From Parundibacterium terreum (GTDB taxonomy: Bacteria; Pseudomonadota; Gammaproteobacteria; Burkholderiales; Burkholderiaceae_D), in assembly GCF_014636315.1 (NCBI RefSeq), contig NZ_BMED01000001.1:1803941-1867940 (forward strand): a stretch of 64,000 bases of DNA, in the 5' to 3' direction. Positions 1 through 8,128 of this stretch are shown piece by piece. Within the stretch, counting starts at the first letter, position 1. Every line of letters starts with the position of its first letter. Made by a program: the position numbers and the translations under genes. Under the pieces are notes generated by a model that was given only the letters and a program-made list of their open reading frames with translations, was not told the origin of the DNA and searched no databases.

Positions 1-1224
1 GTGACAGAGGAAGATGCACGGGCACAGATCAGCGAGCTGAAAGCAGCCGGCATCAAGGCCATCGTCGGTGCAGGCCTGATCACCGATCTGGCTGAAGAGG
101 CTGGCCTGACTGGGATCTTCGTCTACTCTGCTGCGTCGATACGCCAGGCTTTTGACGACGCGCTGGAAATTGCCCGATTGACGCGGCTGGAGTCCGCGCG
201 CGGTCGCAGCTACCCGGTAGCGGATTCGCTGCGCGCCAAGCACGGTGTCAACGACTTGCGCGGAGATTCGCCAGCCATGCAGGCAGTGCGCCAATCCGTC
301 AGCCTGTTTGCCAGATCACCCGCCACAGTACTGATACAGGGAGAAACCGGCACGGGTAAGGAACTCGCCGCGCAGGCAATGCACAGGGAGAGCCCGCGCG
401 CGCGGCAAGCCTTTGTGGCCGTCAATTGCGGGGCCATTGCCGAGTCCTTATTAGAATCGGAGTTGTTCGGTTATGAAGAAGGCGCTTTCACCGGTTCGCG
501 CCGCGGTGGCCACGCCGGTTTATTTGAAGCAGCGCACCGCGGCACCTTGTTCCTCGATGAAATAGGCGAGATGCCGCATAGCCTGCAAACCCGCTTACTG
601 CGTGTATTGGAAGAGCGGGAGGTCGTGCGGGTTGGCGGCACCCGTCCGATACCGGTGGACGTGCGCATCATCAGCGCCACGCATTGCGATCTGGACGCCA
701 GGATACGTGAGGGCCGCTTCCGCTCCGACCTGTTCTATCGGCTCGCAGTGCTGCGCATGAAGCTACCGGCACTACGCGAGCGTAGCGAAGACCTTGCACC
801 ACTCGCTGAGTGGTGCCTGAAAACGGCATTGGCCGCCCTGGGTGTGCGGCCGCATGCGAACCTGCATGCAGAACTCCTCGCCTGCGAAAGCTTATTAAAA
901 CAGTACCAATGGCCAGGCAACGTCAGGGAGCTGCGCAACCTGATGGAAAGACTGGCGCTCTTTCTGGCGGCACAGCCGCTGCAGGCGCTCAGCCCCAGCT
1001 TTATCACCAAAATCGCCCCTGAAATCGCGAGCACTGCATCTGGCGATCCCTACTCGGCTGCAGCAGCCATCGAAATCATTTCTGCCAAGCCGGACAACTC
1101 TGCAGAATCCTTGCAACGATTGATGCAGCGATTCGACAACAACCGCGAGGCCGTCGCAAACCACCTGGGGATCAGCCGCACAACCTTGTGGCGCAAACTC
1201 CGCAAGCTTGGGCTGGCGACTTAG
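1..1224 (+). CDS. prpR: Propionate catabolism regulator PrpR, 5'-truncated by window edge
   Basis: Sigma-54-dependent activator that in known relatives senses 2-methylcitrate and turns on the methylcitrate-cycle genes. The visible 407 residues begin inside the end of the PrpR N-terminal sensor domain (about 1-65), so the GTG at base 1 is an internal codon and the true start lies outside the window; the E. coli protein has 528 residues. The AAA+ domain follows: Walker A GETGTGKE at 114-121, the sigma-54 contact loop GAFTGS at 161-166 and Walker B LFLDEIGE at about 183-190. A Fis-type helix-turn-helix closes the protein (about 380-403). The prp genes it would control are not in the window. No clear terminator follows within the 248-bp gap. 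Identification is firm. Confidence 0.93.
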   Translation: MTEEDARAQISELKAAGIKAIVGAGLITDLAEEAGLTGIFVYSAASIRQAFDDALEIARLTRLESARGRSYPVADSLRAKHGVNDLRGDSPAMQAVRQSVSLFARSPATVLIQGETGTGKELAAQAMHRESPRARQAFVAVNCGAIAESLLESELFGYEEGAFTGSRRGGHAGLFEAAHRGTLFLDEIGEMPHSLQTRLLRVLEEREVVRVGGTRPIPVDVRIISATHCDLDARIREGRFRSDLFYRLAVLRMKLPALRERSEDLAPLAEWCLKTALAALGVRPHANLHAELLACESLLKQYQWPGNVRELRNLMERLALFLAAQPLQALSPSFITKIAPEIASTASGDPYSAAAAIEIISAKPDNSAESLQRLMQRFDNNREAVANHLGISRTTLWRKLRKLGLAT

Positions 1225-1472
1225 CCTGTCTTGGCGCACTTAATACAGTGAAGCAGCGAACTTAAGGGACAAAGAGACCAGTTACCCGTTGATCGGTCTT
1301 TAATCGACATCCTTGTGTTTATCACACTGCGAACAGCTTGCCGGCAAAGCCAATTGGATCAAAAAGCCCGGCAAAAGTTGACATTGTTTGACGAATAGCT
1401 GTTAGGAGCCTAAGGTAGAATATATCTCTATAGATATTATTTACAGATATTGAAGAGACTGGCTACAAATAT

Positions 1473-1856
1473 ATGGCATCTGACAACACCGTTAAAAAAC
1501 TCCTGATCGTTGACGATAGCAAGGTGTCGCGTATGGTAATAAGTGCGCACATCAAGGCTGTCCATCCGGAGTGGGAAATTTCGGAAGCAAACAACGGTGC
1601 CGACGCCATTGCCTGCACCGATCAGCATCGGCTGGACTACTGCACAATGGATATCAATATGCCTGGCATGCTGGGCACCGATGCGGCAGAACAGATACTA
1701 CAAAAACATCCGCATATGCGCATAGTTATTTTTTCGGCAAACATCCAGGAAAGTGCGCAGAATCGCGCAACATCGCTGGGCGCGGTTTTTGTTGCCAAAC
1801 CTGTCACTGAAAAATCCATCGCACTGGCGCTGCAGCACTTCAAAGGTGGTCAGTGA
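1473..1856 (+). CDS. Stand-alone CheY-like response regulator receiver
   Basis: A 127-residue protein made of a single receiver domain with no output domain. The acidic pair D14-D15, phosphoacceptor D60 (in MDINMPG), S88 at the Thr/Ser position and K109 (AKP) are all present, so it should be phosphorylated normally. It is the first gene of a tightly overlapping trio: its stop overlaps the GTG start of the CheC-like phosphatase by 4 bases. The context suggests that the next gene dephosphorylates it and that it passes a signal to the diguanylate cyclase downstream, but its kinase is not encoded nearby. Cytoplasmic. The family is certain and the role is inferred. Confidence 0.9.
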   Translation: MASDNTVKKLLIVDDSKVSRMVISAHIKAVHPEWEISEANNGADAIACTDQHRLDYCTMDINMPGMLGTDAAEQILQKHPHMRIVIFSANIQESAQNRATSLGAVFVAKPVTEKSIALALQHFKGGQ

Positions 1857-2464
1857 ACAATCTGAGCGAACTCCATCTCGACGCGCTGGCTGAAGTCTTC
1901 AACGTTGGCGCGGGCCGCGCTGCATCCAGCCTCAGTGAAATTGTCGGCGATGAAGTCAAGCTGTCAATTCCATCAGTGGAGATCAAAAAAGCATCGGAAA
2001 TTAACGCCGCAGTAATGGCGATGAACAGCACCAAATTTGGCGCCGTCACCCAGCAATTCAGCGGCCCTTTCGATGCCAAAGCCCTGCTGTTGTTTACAGA
2101 AAGCCGCGCGCTGGAGATCGTGCGCGACATGATGGGCTCGCAGATGAGCATCCAGGAGCTGGCGGAGTTCGAGCACGATGCCATGTGCGAGCTCGGCAAT
2201 ATCATCCTGAATGCCTGCCTTTCTGCGATGGCAGACATGCTGAAGATCTCGCTCAGCAGCTCGTTGCCTAACTACACCGTGGCATCGACAGAAGAAATCT
2301 TCAAGCGCATAGGAGAGAGTGCCGACCAGCCTTTCATCCTGATCCTGCACATAGACCTGATCATAGAAAAGCGTCACTCGGAAGGCCATCTGGTATTCCT
2401 GCTAAGCTCAGAGTCGCTGCAAAATCTGGTCACGCACATAGAGCATTATCTGGAAAGTATTTGA
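1853..2464 (+). CDS. CheC/CheX-type phosphatase-like protein
   Basis: This 203-residue protein carries the two CheC-family active-site helices: E14-V-F-N17 within an LAEVFNVGAGRAA stretch, and E113-L-G-N116 within a second helix. The ExxN pairs are the signature with which CheC, CheX and FliY dephosphorylate CheY-P. Two intact sites, as in true CheC, argue for activity. The GTG start at 1853 overlaps the stop of the receiver gene, and its own TGA (2462-2464) shares a base with the ATG of the next gene, so translation of all three is probably coupled. The likely substrate is the neighbouring receiver. No chemotaxis genes lie in the window, so the target pathway is unknown. Confidence 0.82.
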   Translation: MNNLSELHLDALAEVFNVGAGRAASSLSEIVGDEVKLSIPSVEIKKASEINAAVMAMNSTKFGAVTQQFSGPFDAKALLLFTESRALEIVRDMMGSQMSIQELAEFEHDAMCELGNIILNACLSAMADMLKISLSSSLPNYTVASTEEIFKRIGESADQPFILILHIDLIIEKRHSEGHLVFLLSSESLQNLVTHIEHYLESI

Positions 2465-3465
2465 TGGACCTGCAATTGAACGGCCTCAGCCAGTCTCACG
2501 GCCATATGGAACAAATTTTCAATGCGATCAACCTGGGGCTCATCCTGGTTGACGCCGATGAAAATATCTTGCTATGGAACGATTGGCTGACCAGGCACAG
2601 CAAACTGCAGCCGCAGCAGGTCATCGGAAAAAAACTGGAACATGCCTTCGAGGCACCGCTCTCACCCGGCTTCCTGAAAGCAGTCAGAAATACGCTCGGC
2701 CACGGCTTGCCAGTCGTCCTGTCCAACGCGCTGCACCGCTCGCCTTTGCCGCTGTTTGATCCGGCTGTGCTGAGCGAGGAAAAAGCGCACATGCATCAGT
2801 CGATTTCAATGACACCCTTGAACTCAGCAGATGGCACACGCTGCTGCCTGATACAAGTGACAGACTCCAGCACTTCAATCAAGCGCGAGAAGATGCTGCG
2901 CTCCCATTCCGAGATGCTGAAAGTAGAAGCGACCACTGACGGCCTGACCGGTATTTACAACCGGCGCTTCTTCGATGAACACTACAAAATGGCCCTGGGC
3001 CATTCCAGGCGCGAAAAATTGCCGTTGTCGGTGCTCATGATAGACATCGATTTTTTCAAGGAATATAACGACTACTATGGCCATTTGCTGGGAGACAAAG
3101 CAATTATCGGCGTGGCCAATGCGCTGAAGGCGCAGCTATCCCGCTCCACCGATGTGCTCGCACGTTACGGCGGCGAAGAGTTCGTGCTGATGCTGCCGAA
3201 TATGTCGGAAGAATTTGCCGTGCAGTTCGCCGAAAAATTGCGCTCGGCAATCTGGAACCTTGCCATTCCGCATATGAAATCCCATATCTCCCAGCAACTC
3301 AGCATCAGCATAGGACTCAGCACTTTCAATAACGAGGCTGATGGGGATTTCAAAACCTTACTGAAATGTGCCGACATGGCTTTATATAAAGCCAAGCAAG
3401 GCGGCCGCAATCAGTGTGCCCAAATGTCCATCCATGACTTGCTGGCAATTTCCACAGTCAGCTAA
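2464..3465 (+). CDS. PAS-GGDEF diguanylate cyclase
   Basis: A 333-residue protein with an N-terminal PAS-like sensor (about 14-140) and a C-terminal GGDEF domain (about 155-320). The catalytic motif is GGEEF at 236-240, and RSTD at 227-230 sits five residues upstream, as expected for the RxxD inhibitory I-site. It should therefore make cyclic di-GMP from two GTP and be product-inhibited. No membrane segment is visible, so it is cytosolic. The ATG at 2464 is preferred over a TTG one codon upstream because it forms the TGATG overlap with the preceding phosphatase gene. Being third in the receiver-phosphatase-cyclase cassette, it is probably the output of that pathway. Confidence 0.92.
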   Translation: MDLQLNGLSQSHGHMEQIFNAINLGLILVDADENILLWNDWLTRHSKLQPQQVIGKKLEHAFEAPLSPGFLKAVRNTLGHGLPVVLSNALHRSPLPLFDPAVLSEEKAHMHQSISMTPLNSADGTRCCLIQVTDSSTSIKREKMLRSHSEMLKVEATTDGLTGIYNRRFFDEHYKMALGHSRREKLPLSVLMIDIDFFKEYNDYYGHLLGDKAIIGVANALKAQLSRSTDVLARYGGEEFVLMLPNMSEEFAVQFAEKLRSAIWNLAIPHMKSHISQQLSISIGLSTFNNEADGDFKTLLKCADMALYKAKQGGRNQCAQMSIHDLLAISTVS

Positions 3466-3526
3466 AACCCATTGCTTCAATAGCAGCACATCAAATGGGC
3501 TTTAAATATGGGCTTCAAATTAAATA

Positions 3527-3556
3527 TTGACTCCGTTCCGGGAATGCGTTTATATT
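3527..3556 (+). promoter_or_regulatory. Predicted sigma-70 promoter of the leu leader/leuA
   Basis: TTGACT at 3527-3532 and TATATT at 3551-3556 are separated by 18 bases. A start site about seven bases after the -10 would fall on or next to the ATG at 3563 of the leader peptide, so the leader message may be leaderless. No Shine-Dalgarno sequence is seen before that ATG. Confidence 0.55.
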
Positions 3557-3562
3557 AGAACC

Positions 3563-3682
3563 ATGTCCTCGAAACACTCCACATCAACTGCCAAGCAATT
3601 GACCCGCACCAAGCAAGACTTGCTGCTGGCGTCGTCGGCTTTGATGCTACTAACACTACTAACTCTACTACTAGTCAAGTAA
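3563..3682 (+). CDS. leuL: Leucine leader peptide (attenuator), 39 aa
   Basis: A 39-codon reading frame lies directly after a good promoter and about 445 bases upstream of leuA. Its last third reads ALMLLTLLTLLLVK and contains 7 CTA leucine codons within nine positions (codons 29-37); 12 of its 39 codons specify leucine. CTA is rare in neighbouring genes, which use mainly CTG. Short, leucine-run frames just upstream of leuA are the hallmark of ribosome-mediated attenuation: scarcity of charged tRNA-Leu stalls the ribosome and changes the folding of the downstream RNA. TGCTAC near codon 28 can pair with GTAGCA at 3690-3695, and CTACTAC at 3665-3671 with GTAGTAG at 3731-3737. I saw no homologue to confirm translation, so confidence rests on context and composition. 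Confidence 0.72.
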   Translation: MSSKHSTSTAKQLTRTKQDLLLASSALMLLTLLTLLLVK

Positions 3683-3689
3683 TCTAGTC

Positions 3690-3757
3690 GTAGCAGCCCT
3701 GTTTTACCCAAGCAGTAAATTCCATACAACGTAGTAGCTGATCCAGCCCGAAGCTGG
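3690..3757 (+). promoter_or_regulatory. Leader RNA pairing elements (candidate attenuator)
   Basis: Just after the leader stop lie GTAGCA (3690-3695), GTAGTAGC (3731-3738) and a hairpin CCAGC-CCGAA-GCTGG (3743-3757). The first two complement CTA-codon stretches of the leader. GTAGTAGC can also pair with GCTACTAC at 3975-3982 in the second Leu-rich frame, so two exclusive structures are possible. The hairpin has no U-run, so the switch may be translational or Rho-dependent rather than a simple terminator. Confidence 0.45.
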
Positions 3758-3774
3758 TCAATCCGAGAACCGAC

Positions 3775-4008
3775 ATGCATCCATACGCAGCCCATGTAAC
3801 GATACGCCACAGCGAACAATTCGCTGTATGTGTCGCGGCATGTGCCACTGCATTTGCAATGGCATCGGTGACGATTTCTGCGGCTGGCGCGGTGATATCT
3901 GCACGCCTGCACGCTGCGCCTGCGCTGATGGCCGCCCTGGCTCCGGCACTACCACTGCTATCGCTACTATCCCTGCTACTACCGATCGGTTACCTGGCCT
4001 CGCGTTAA
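3775..4008 (+). CDS. Possible second Leu-rich leader reading frame upstream of leuA
   Basis: An open frame of 77 codons, or 26 codons if it starts at the internal ATG at 3928. The final 26 codons read MAALAPALPLLSLLSLLLPI and on to the stop; they contain 10 leucines, 6 of them CTA, matching the odd codon choice of the first leader peptide. It ends 119 bases before leuA. It could be a second control peptide, or its CTA run could act mainly as RNA by competing for the GTAGTAGC segment. No ribosome binding site is evident for either ATG and the protein resembles nothing I know, so whether it is translated is uncertain. Confidence 0.4.
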   Translation: MHPYAAHVTIRHSEQFAVCVAACATAFAMASVTISAAGAVISARLHAAPALMAALAPALPLLSLLSLLLPIGYLASR

Positions 4009-4127
4009 GTCGTTAAGTGGCAGCCAGTTAGCCTTCCGCCACATCCCCCGCTAATTATTATTTAAAACCTGCCCGGCTCGCGCCTGGGCTACTGGCCGGC
4101 GCTCGGCCATTTCTGGAGAAAACAAAA
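4009..4127 (+). promoter_or_regulatory. Proximal leuA leader with GC-rich stem and ribosome binding site
   Basis: The stretch holds GTGGC/GCCAC arms (about 4016-4041) and a GC-rich region with GCGCC/GGCGC arms (about 4080-4101) shortly before the GGAG ribosome binding site at 4115-4118. Neither stem is followed by a U-run. Occlusion of the GGAG is one way the leader could control leuA. Confidence 0.35.
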
Positions 4128-5825
4128 ATGATGTCATCGAATCCATCCGCAAAATACCGTGCGTTTCCTGCAGTCCAGTTGGCAGACCGCACCTGGCCAA
4201 ACCAGATCATCAGCAAAGCCCCGATCTGGATGAGCACTGACCTGCGCGACGGCAACCAGGCCTTGATAGAACCGATGAGTGCGGAGAAAAAACTGCGCTT
4301 CTTTGAAATGCTGGTTCACATAGGCGTGAAGGAAATCGAGGTTGCCTTCCCTTCTGCGTCCGACACGGATTTTGATTTTGTGCGCAAGCTGGTGGTGGAA
4401 AGCCGCATTCCGGATGACGTCACGATAGAAGTATTAACACAGTCGCGCGAAGACCTGATACGCCGCACGGTAGATTCGGTGCAGGGTGCAAAACGCGCGA
4501 TCATTCACTTGTACAACCCGATTGCACCAGCCTTCAGGCGCATCGTTTTCGGCATGTCGCGCGAAGAAGTCAAAGCGATCGCAGTCACCGGCACCAAACT
4601 GATCAAGGAATTGACCGATGCCCGCCCGGAAACCGAGTGGACATTTGAATATTCTCCGGAAACCTTCAGCATGGCTGAACTGGATTTTTCCAAGGAGATC
4701 TGCGACGCCGTCTCCGACATCTGGCAACCGACTCCGCAACGCAAGATGATCGTCAACTTGCCGTCCACGGTGGAATGCACCACGCCGAATGTCTATGCCG
4801 ACCAGATAGAATGGATGCATCGCCATCTGGCCAAACGCGACTCCATCATCCTTAGCGTGCATCCGCACAATGATCGCGGCACCGCTGTTGCCTCCGCAGA
4901 ACTGGCTGTCATGGCCGGCGCGGACCGCGTAGAAGGCTGCCTGTTCGGCAATGGCGAGCGCACCGGCAATGTGGATCTGGTCACGCTCGCGCTGAATCTG
5001 TACACGCAGGGCGTGCATCCCGGCCTGGATTTTTCCGACATCGATGCAGTCCGCCAATGCGTGGAAGAATGCAATCAGCTTCCGGTTCATCCTCGCCATC
5101 CCTATGTCGGCGATCTGGTCTTCACTGCATTCTCAGGCTCGCATCAGGACGCCATCAAGAAAGGTTTCGCCAAGCAGGAAAAAGACGCCATATGGGAAGT
5201 GCCCTACCTCCCTATCGATCCGGCCGACCTGGGCCGCAGCTACGACGCCGTCATTCGCGTCAACAGCCAATCCGGCAAGGGCGGCATGGCCTTCCTTCTG
5301 GAACAGGAATACGGCCTGGCGCTCCCACGCCGCCTGCAAATAGAATTCAGCCGTGCCGTACAGGCCGTTGCCGACCAGAGCGGCAAGGAAATGACAGCGC
5401 ACAATATCCACACCATCTTCCAGCAAGAATATCTGGACGTTCAAGCACCTTATGCCTACCAGGCACACCACATTCTGGAAAACAGAAAATCGCCATCAGA
5501 GCAATCGCAGGTACAGCTGCACATTGATCTGCTGCACCATGCGCAGCCACAAGCTATCCATGGTTCAGGGAATGGTCCCATTGACGCAATGGTGCACGCG
5601 TTCCAGTCCATAGGACAGGATATCCGGGTCATGGATTATCATGAACACTCCATCGGGGCCGGCGCCAATGCGCGGGCAGCTTGCTATATCGAAGTAAGGG
5701 TCGGGAATGGACCTACCCGCTTTGGGGTTGGCATTGATGAGAATATTGTTACTGCTTCGTTTAAGGCGGTGTTGAGTGCGGTGAATAGGGATTATGTTGC
5801 GGGGCAAGGGGAGCTTGCTGCATAA
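4128..5825 (+). CDS. leuA: 2-isopropylmalate synthase LeuA (long form)
   Basis: Condenses acetyl-CoA with 2-oxoisovalerate, the first committed step of leucine synthesis. The 565-residue length and sequence fit the long LeuA class also found in actinobacteria. The N-terminal HMGL-like TIM barrel shows [13 protein letters not shown] near residue 38 and the metal-binding HPHNDRG followed by [12 protein letters not shown] near 245-285. The C-terminal 130 residues ([14 protein letters not shown] and on) form the leucine-binding regulatory domain, so feedback inhibition by leucine is expected. A GGAG at 4115-4118 supports the ATG at 4128; a second ATG follows directly. The upstream Leu-rich leader implies additional attenuation control. 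It is monocistronic here, ending at a large palindromic repeat. Confidence 0.96.
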   Translation: MMSSNPSAKYRAFPAVQLADRTWPNQIISKAPIWMSTDLRDGNQALIEPMSAEKKLRFFEMLVHIGVKEIEVAFPSASDTDFDFVRKLVVESRIPDDVTIEVLTQSREDLIRRTVDSVQGAKRAIIHLYNPIAPAFRRIVFGMSREEVKAIAVTGTKLIKELTDARPETEWTFEYSPETFSMAELDFSKEICDAVSDIWQPTPQRKMIVNLPSTVECTTPNVYADQIEWMHRHLAKRDSIILSVHPHNDRGTAVASAELAVMAGADRVEGCLFGNGERTGNVDLVTLALNLYTQGVHPGLDFSDIDAVRQCVEECNQLPVHPRHPYVGDLVFTAFSGSHQDAIKKGFAKQEKDAIWEVPYLPIDPADLGRSYDAVIRVNSQSGKGGMAFLLEQEYGLALPRRLQIEFSRAVQAVADQSGKEMTAHNIHTIFQQEYLDVQAPYAYQAHHILENRKSPSEQSQVQLHIDLLHHAQPQAIHGSGNGPIDAMVHAFQSIGQDIRVMDYHEHSIGAGANARAACYIEVRVGNGPTRFGVGIDENIVTASFKAVLSAVNRDYVAGQGELAA

Positions 5826-5874
5826 GCTTTGAGGCTATCCGCTTGGTAACTACTTTGCACTATCGTGGGAACAA

Positions 5875-6420
5875 GCCGGGGGTGGCCCGGCAGCCACTTA
5901 CTCTTTCTTGCTTCGCCAAGAAAGAGTAAGCAGAAAGAAGGCGACCGCAAGCCTCGCCCCTTCGGGGTACCCGATTATGCGGTACAAAAAATGGGAAACA
6001 GGCGAAACTCGCCTTCGGCTCAAACACACCTGTTTCTGATCCATTTTCTGTACCGCACAATCGGCGAGGCTCCGGGCGGTTTGAGGTCAAAAACAAAAGC
6101 CAAGTCAAAAACAGCGGCAACCAGATTCTCTGCATTTGTGCAGAGAACGGATCTGCAAAATTCAGCAACCTGATTTTGATGTTGGGGTTGTTTTTGAAGT
6201 GCCCCCGCTCGGGACGTAGCATTTTGTGCGTTACAGAAAATGGATCAGAAATGAACGTTGTCTGAGCGAAGCGAGTTTCGTTCATTTCCCATTTTTTGTA
6301 ATGCTCAAAATGTGATGGCGCTAAGCGCCATCACCCGAAGGGCAAGTCTGCGGTCGCCTTTCTTTGCTTACTTTCTTTGGCGAAGCAAAGAAAGTAAGTA
6401 GCCGCCGGGCTACCCCCGGC
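5875..6420. repeat. Mosaic palindromic repeat, copy A (546 bp)
   Basis: A non-coding composite of nested inverted repeats, bounded by GCCGGGGGTGGCCCGGC (5875-5891) and its near-perfect inverse (6404-6420). Next inward are hairpins with 13-bp stems and a CTTCGC/GCGAAG loop (5898-5929 and 6367-6398), then GGCGACCGC, a GTGATGGCGC-TAA-GCGCCATCAC hairpin on the right, and inner arms around TGCGGTAC and AAAATGG. Copy B at 15405-15958 is the same element in the opposite orientation, and even the asymmetric centre matches as a reverse complement. It lies between the convergent genes leuA and phnE. Open frames within it are by-products of the palindromes, not genes. Confidence 0.85.
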
Positions 6421-6464
6421 CAGCATTCCAAAAAAACAGCCGTCCGCCAATACTAAATAAAAAC

Positions 6465-7262
6465 TTAGCTCACTAGCCACCTGCGAATCGCAAAACTCAA
6501 CCCATCCACCATCGCCACCAGCAGCAACATCGCAACAATCACGGTAGCCGCCGTCTGCATCTGAAACAATGACAGATGGTACTTCAGCATCTGCCCAAGG
6601 CCACCGGCGCCAACGACACCCAAGATCGCCGCCGCACGGATATTGTTCTCCCAGCGATACAAGGTATAAGACAGCATTTGCGGCAAACGCTGCGGCAGGG
6701 TTGCAAACAGGAAGGCGGCTACCGCGCCGGCACCGTTGGTGCGCAAGGTGGACTCCGGCAAAGGCGAGGCATTTTCCAGGGCTTCGGCGAACAGGCGGCC
6801 GAGTACGCCGGTAGTGTGCGCGGCCAGCGCGATGGTGCCGGCGAAGGGGCCGAGGCCGGCGGCGATCAGCATGATGGAAGCCCATACCAGTTCGGGAATC
6901 GCCCTGCCGATATTCAGCAGCAAGCGGCTGACATACATCGCCGGTTTGCCGAAGCGGCCGCTGGCGGGCAAGGCCATGATAATGCCGCCAATCGCTGCAA
7001 TACCGGTTCCCAGTGCCGACATGGCCAGGGTTTCCAGTGACGCATACAACACCTTCTGCAGCAGCGGCGAGGCAGTATTCATAGGGGCGAATTCCTGGAA
7101 GAATTTCCAGGTACTGGCCAGTGATTCGACTGAAAACAAATTGCGCCAGTCTATCGCCAGGCTGACAAAGCTCGCGATAGTCAATGCCAGCACTCCCAGC
7201 AAGGTCAGCAGCGTGGGGAGACTGATGATGGCCGGGGCCTTGGGCAGTGTGTTCTGGTTCAT
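6465..7262 (-). CDS. phnE: Phosphonate/selenate-type ABC permease (PhnE-like, second copy)
   Basis: Inner-membrane permease of 265 residues with about six membrane segments and the permease-ATPase contact (EAA) loop EALENASPLPESTLRTNGAG at about residues 159-178. It is homologous to the permease encoded just upstream, so the transporter probably uses a heterodimer of the two. Its ATG overlaps the TGA of that gene in an ATGA arrangement, giving tight coupling. It is the last gene of a four-gene operon (binding protein, ATPase, two permeases) on the minus strand and runs into repeat copy A. The family includes phosphonate, phosphite and proposed selenate importers; substrate cannot be settled from the permease. 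Confidence 0.88.
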   Translation of the reverse strand: MNQNTLPKAPAIISLPTLLTLLGVLALTIASFVSLAIDWRNLFSVESLASTWKFFQEFAPMNTASPLLQKVLYASLETLAMSALGTGIAAIGGIIMALPASGRFGKPAMYVSRLLLNIGRAIPELVWASIMLIAAGLGPFAGTIALAAHTTGVLGRLFAEALENASPLPESTLRTNGAGAVAAFLFATLPQRLPQMLSYTLYRWENNIRAAAILGVVGAGGLGQMLKYHLSLFQMQTAATVIVAMLLLVAMVDGLSFAIRRWLVS

Positions 7263-8128
7263 GACAGCCCCTTCCTGAACAACTTGCTGACCACATCCGC
7301 GGCAGCAACCAGCAGCACAAACACGATCAGCATCGTTGATACCTCGCTACCGGCGAGCATCTTGGTCGATTCGTCCATGCGCTGGCCCAGACCACCGGCG
7401 CCGACATAACCCATCACGACAGAGCCGCGGATCGCGCACTCCCAGCGATAGACGGTGTAAGACATCAATTCGGTCGCCGCACCGGGCAGCGTACCGTAAA
7501 AAAAGGCAGCCAGACGTCCGCTGCCGTTACGCAGCAAAGTGTCCGTAGCATGCGTGTCGCTGGATTCCAGTATTTCGGCATATACCTTGCCCAGCATGCC
7601 GCAATAGGTCAGCGCAATCGCCAGCACCGCCGCAGTGGGGCCCAGCCCGACAATGCGCACAAAAATCAAAGCCCAGACCAGCTCCGGCACACTGCGCAGC
7701 AACACCAGCAACCAGCGCACCGTCTGGCGTATCAGCCAAGCCGGTGCGCTCATGCGGCCGCTGCCTAGGCGGGAGATGGACAAATGTTCATTGACGATCA
7801 GCGTCAGCGGAATGGCACCTGCCATAGCCAGCGCCATGCCTGCAGTGGCCATCGCGATGGTTTGCCAGGTGGCCTCCAGCACCAGCAACAGAAACTCACG
7901 CGAATGGGCTGGCGGGAAAAATGCGGACAGGAAGCGCCAGGTGGAATCCAGGCTTTGGGCATCCAGCAGCTGCCAGGGCTTGAATTCCGTCATGACCAGG
8001 GTTGGCCACAATATGATCAGCGCCACCACAGTCGCCGTAACACGACCACGCCACGCAGGGTCGCGGGGTGGGGCCGTACCCAGCGCTAAACCGGCATTTG
8101 CCATATTGTCAGAAGCAGCGGGGATCAT
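7259..8128 (-). CDS. phnE: Phosphonate/selenate-type ABC permease (PhnE-like, first copy)
   Basis: Permease of about 289 residues with six predicted membrane helices and an EAA-like loop (EILESSDTHATDTLLRNGSG) that resembles the loop of the following permease. The reading frame stays open to 8209, but that would overlap the ATPase gene by 100 bases. The ATGs at 8146, 8128 and 8104 are more plausible; none has a clear ribosome binding site and 8128 is a compromise. Translation is probably coupled to the ATPase gene, whose stop is at 8109-8111. It works with the neighbouring ATPase and binding protein to import a small oxyanion or phosphonate. Confidence 0.85.
   Translation of the reverse strand: MIPAASDNMANAGLALGTAPPRDPAWRGRVTATVVALIILWPTLVMTEFKPWQLLDAQSLDSTWRFLSAFFPPAHSREFLLLVLEATWQTIAMATAGMALAMAGAIPLTLIVNEHLSISRLGSGRMSAPAWLIRQTVRWLLVLLRSVPELVWALIFVRIVGLGPTAAVLAIALTYCGMLGKVYAEILESSDTHATDTLLRNGSGRLAAFFYGTLPGAATELMSYTVYRWECAIRGSVVMGYVGAGGLGQRMDESTKMLAGSEVSTMLIVFVLLVAAADVVSKLFRKGLS

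Noticed and set aside
481-498. GAFTGS instead of GAFTGA in the PrpR sigma-54 contact loop
   Set aside because: As far as I recall this variant is normal in the PrpR family, so it does not signal loss of function.
5860-6285. Open frames of 100-140 codons in repeat copy A, and similar ones in copy B (15289-15660, 15412-15627, 15791-16804)
   Set aside because: They arise from the palindromes, give near-identical peptides from both copies and strands, have no start signals and vary at the ends. They are repeat by-products.
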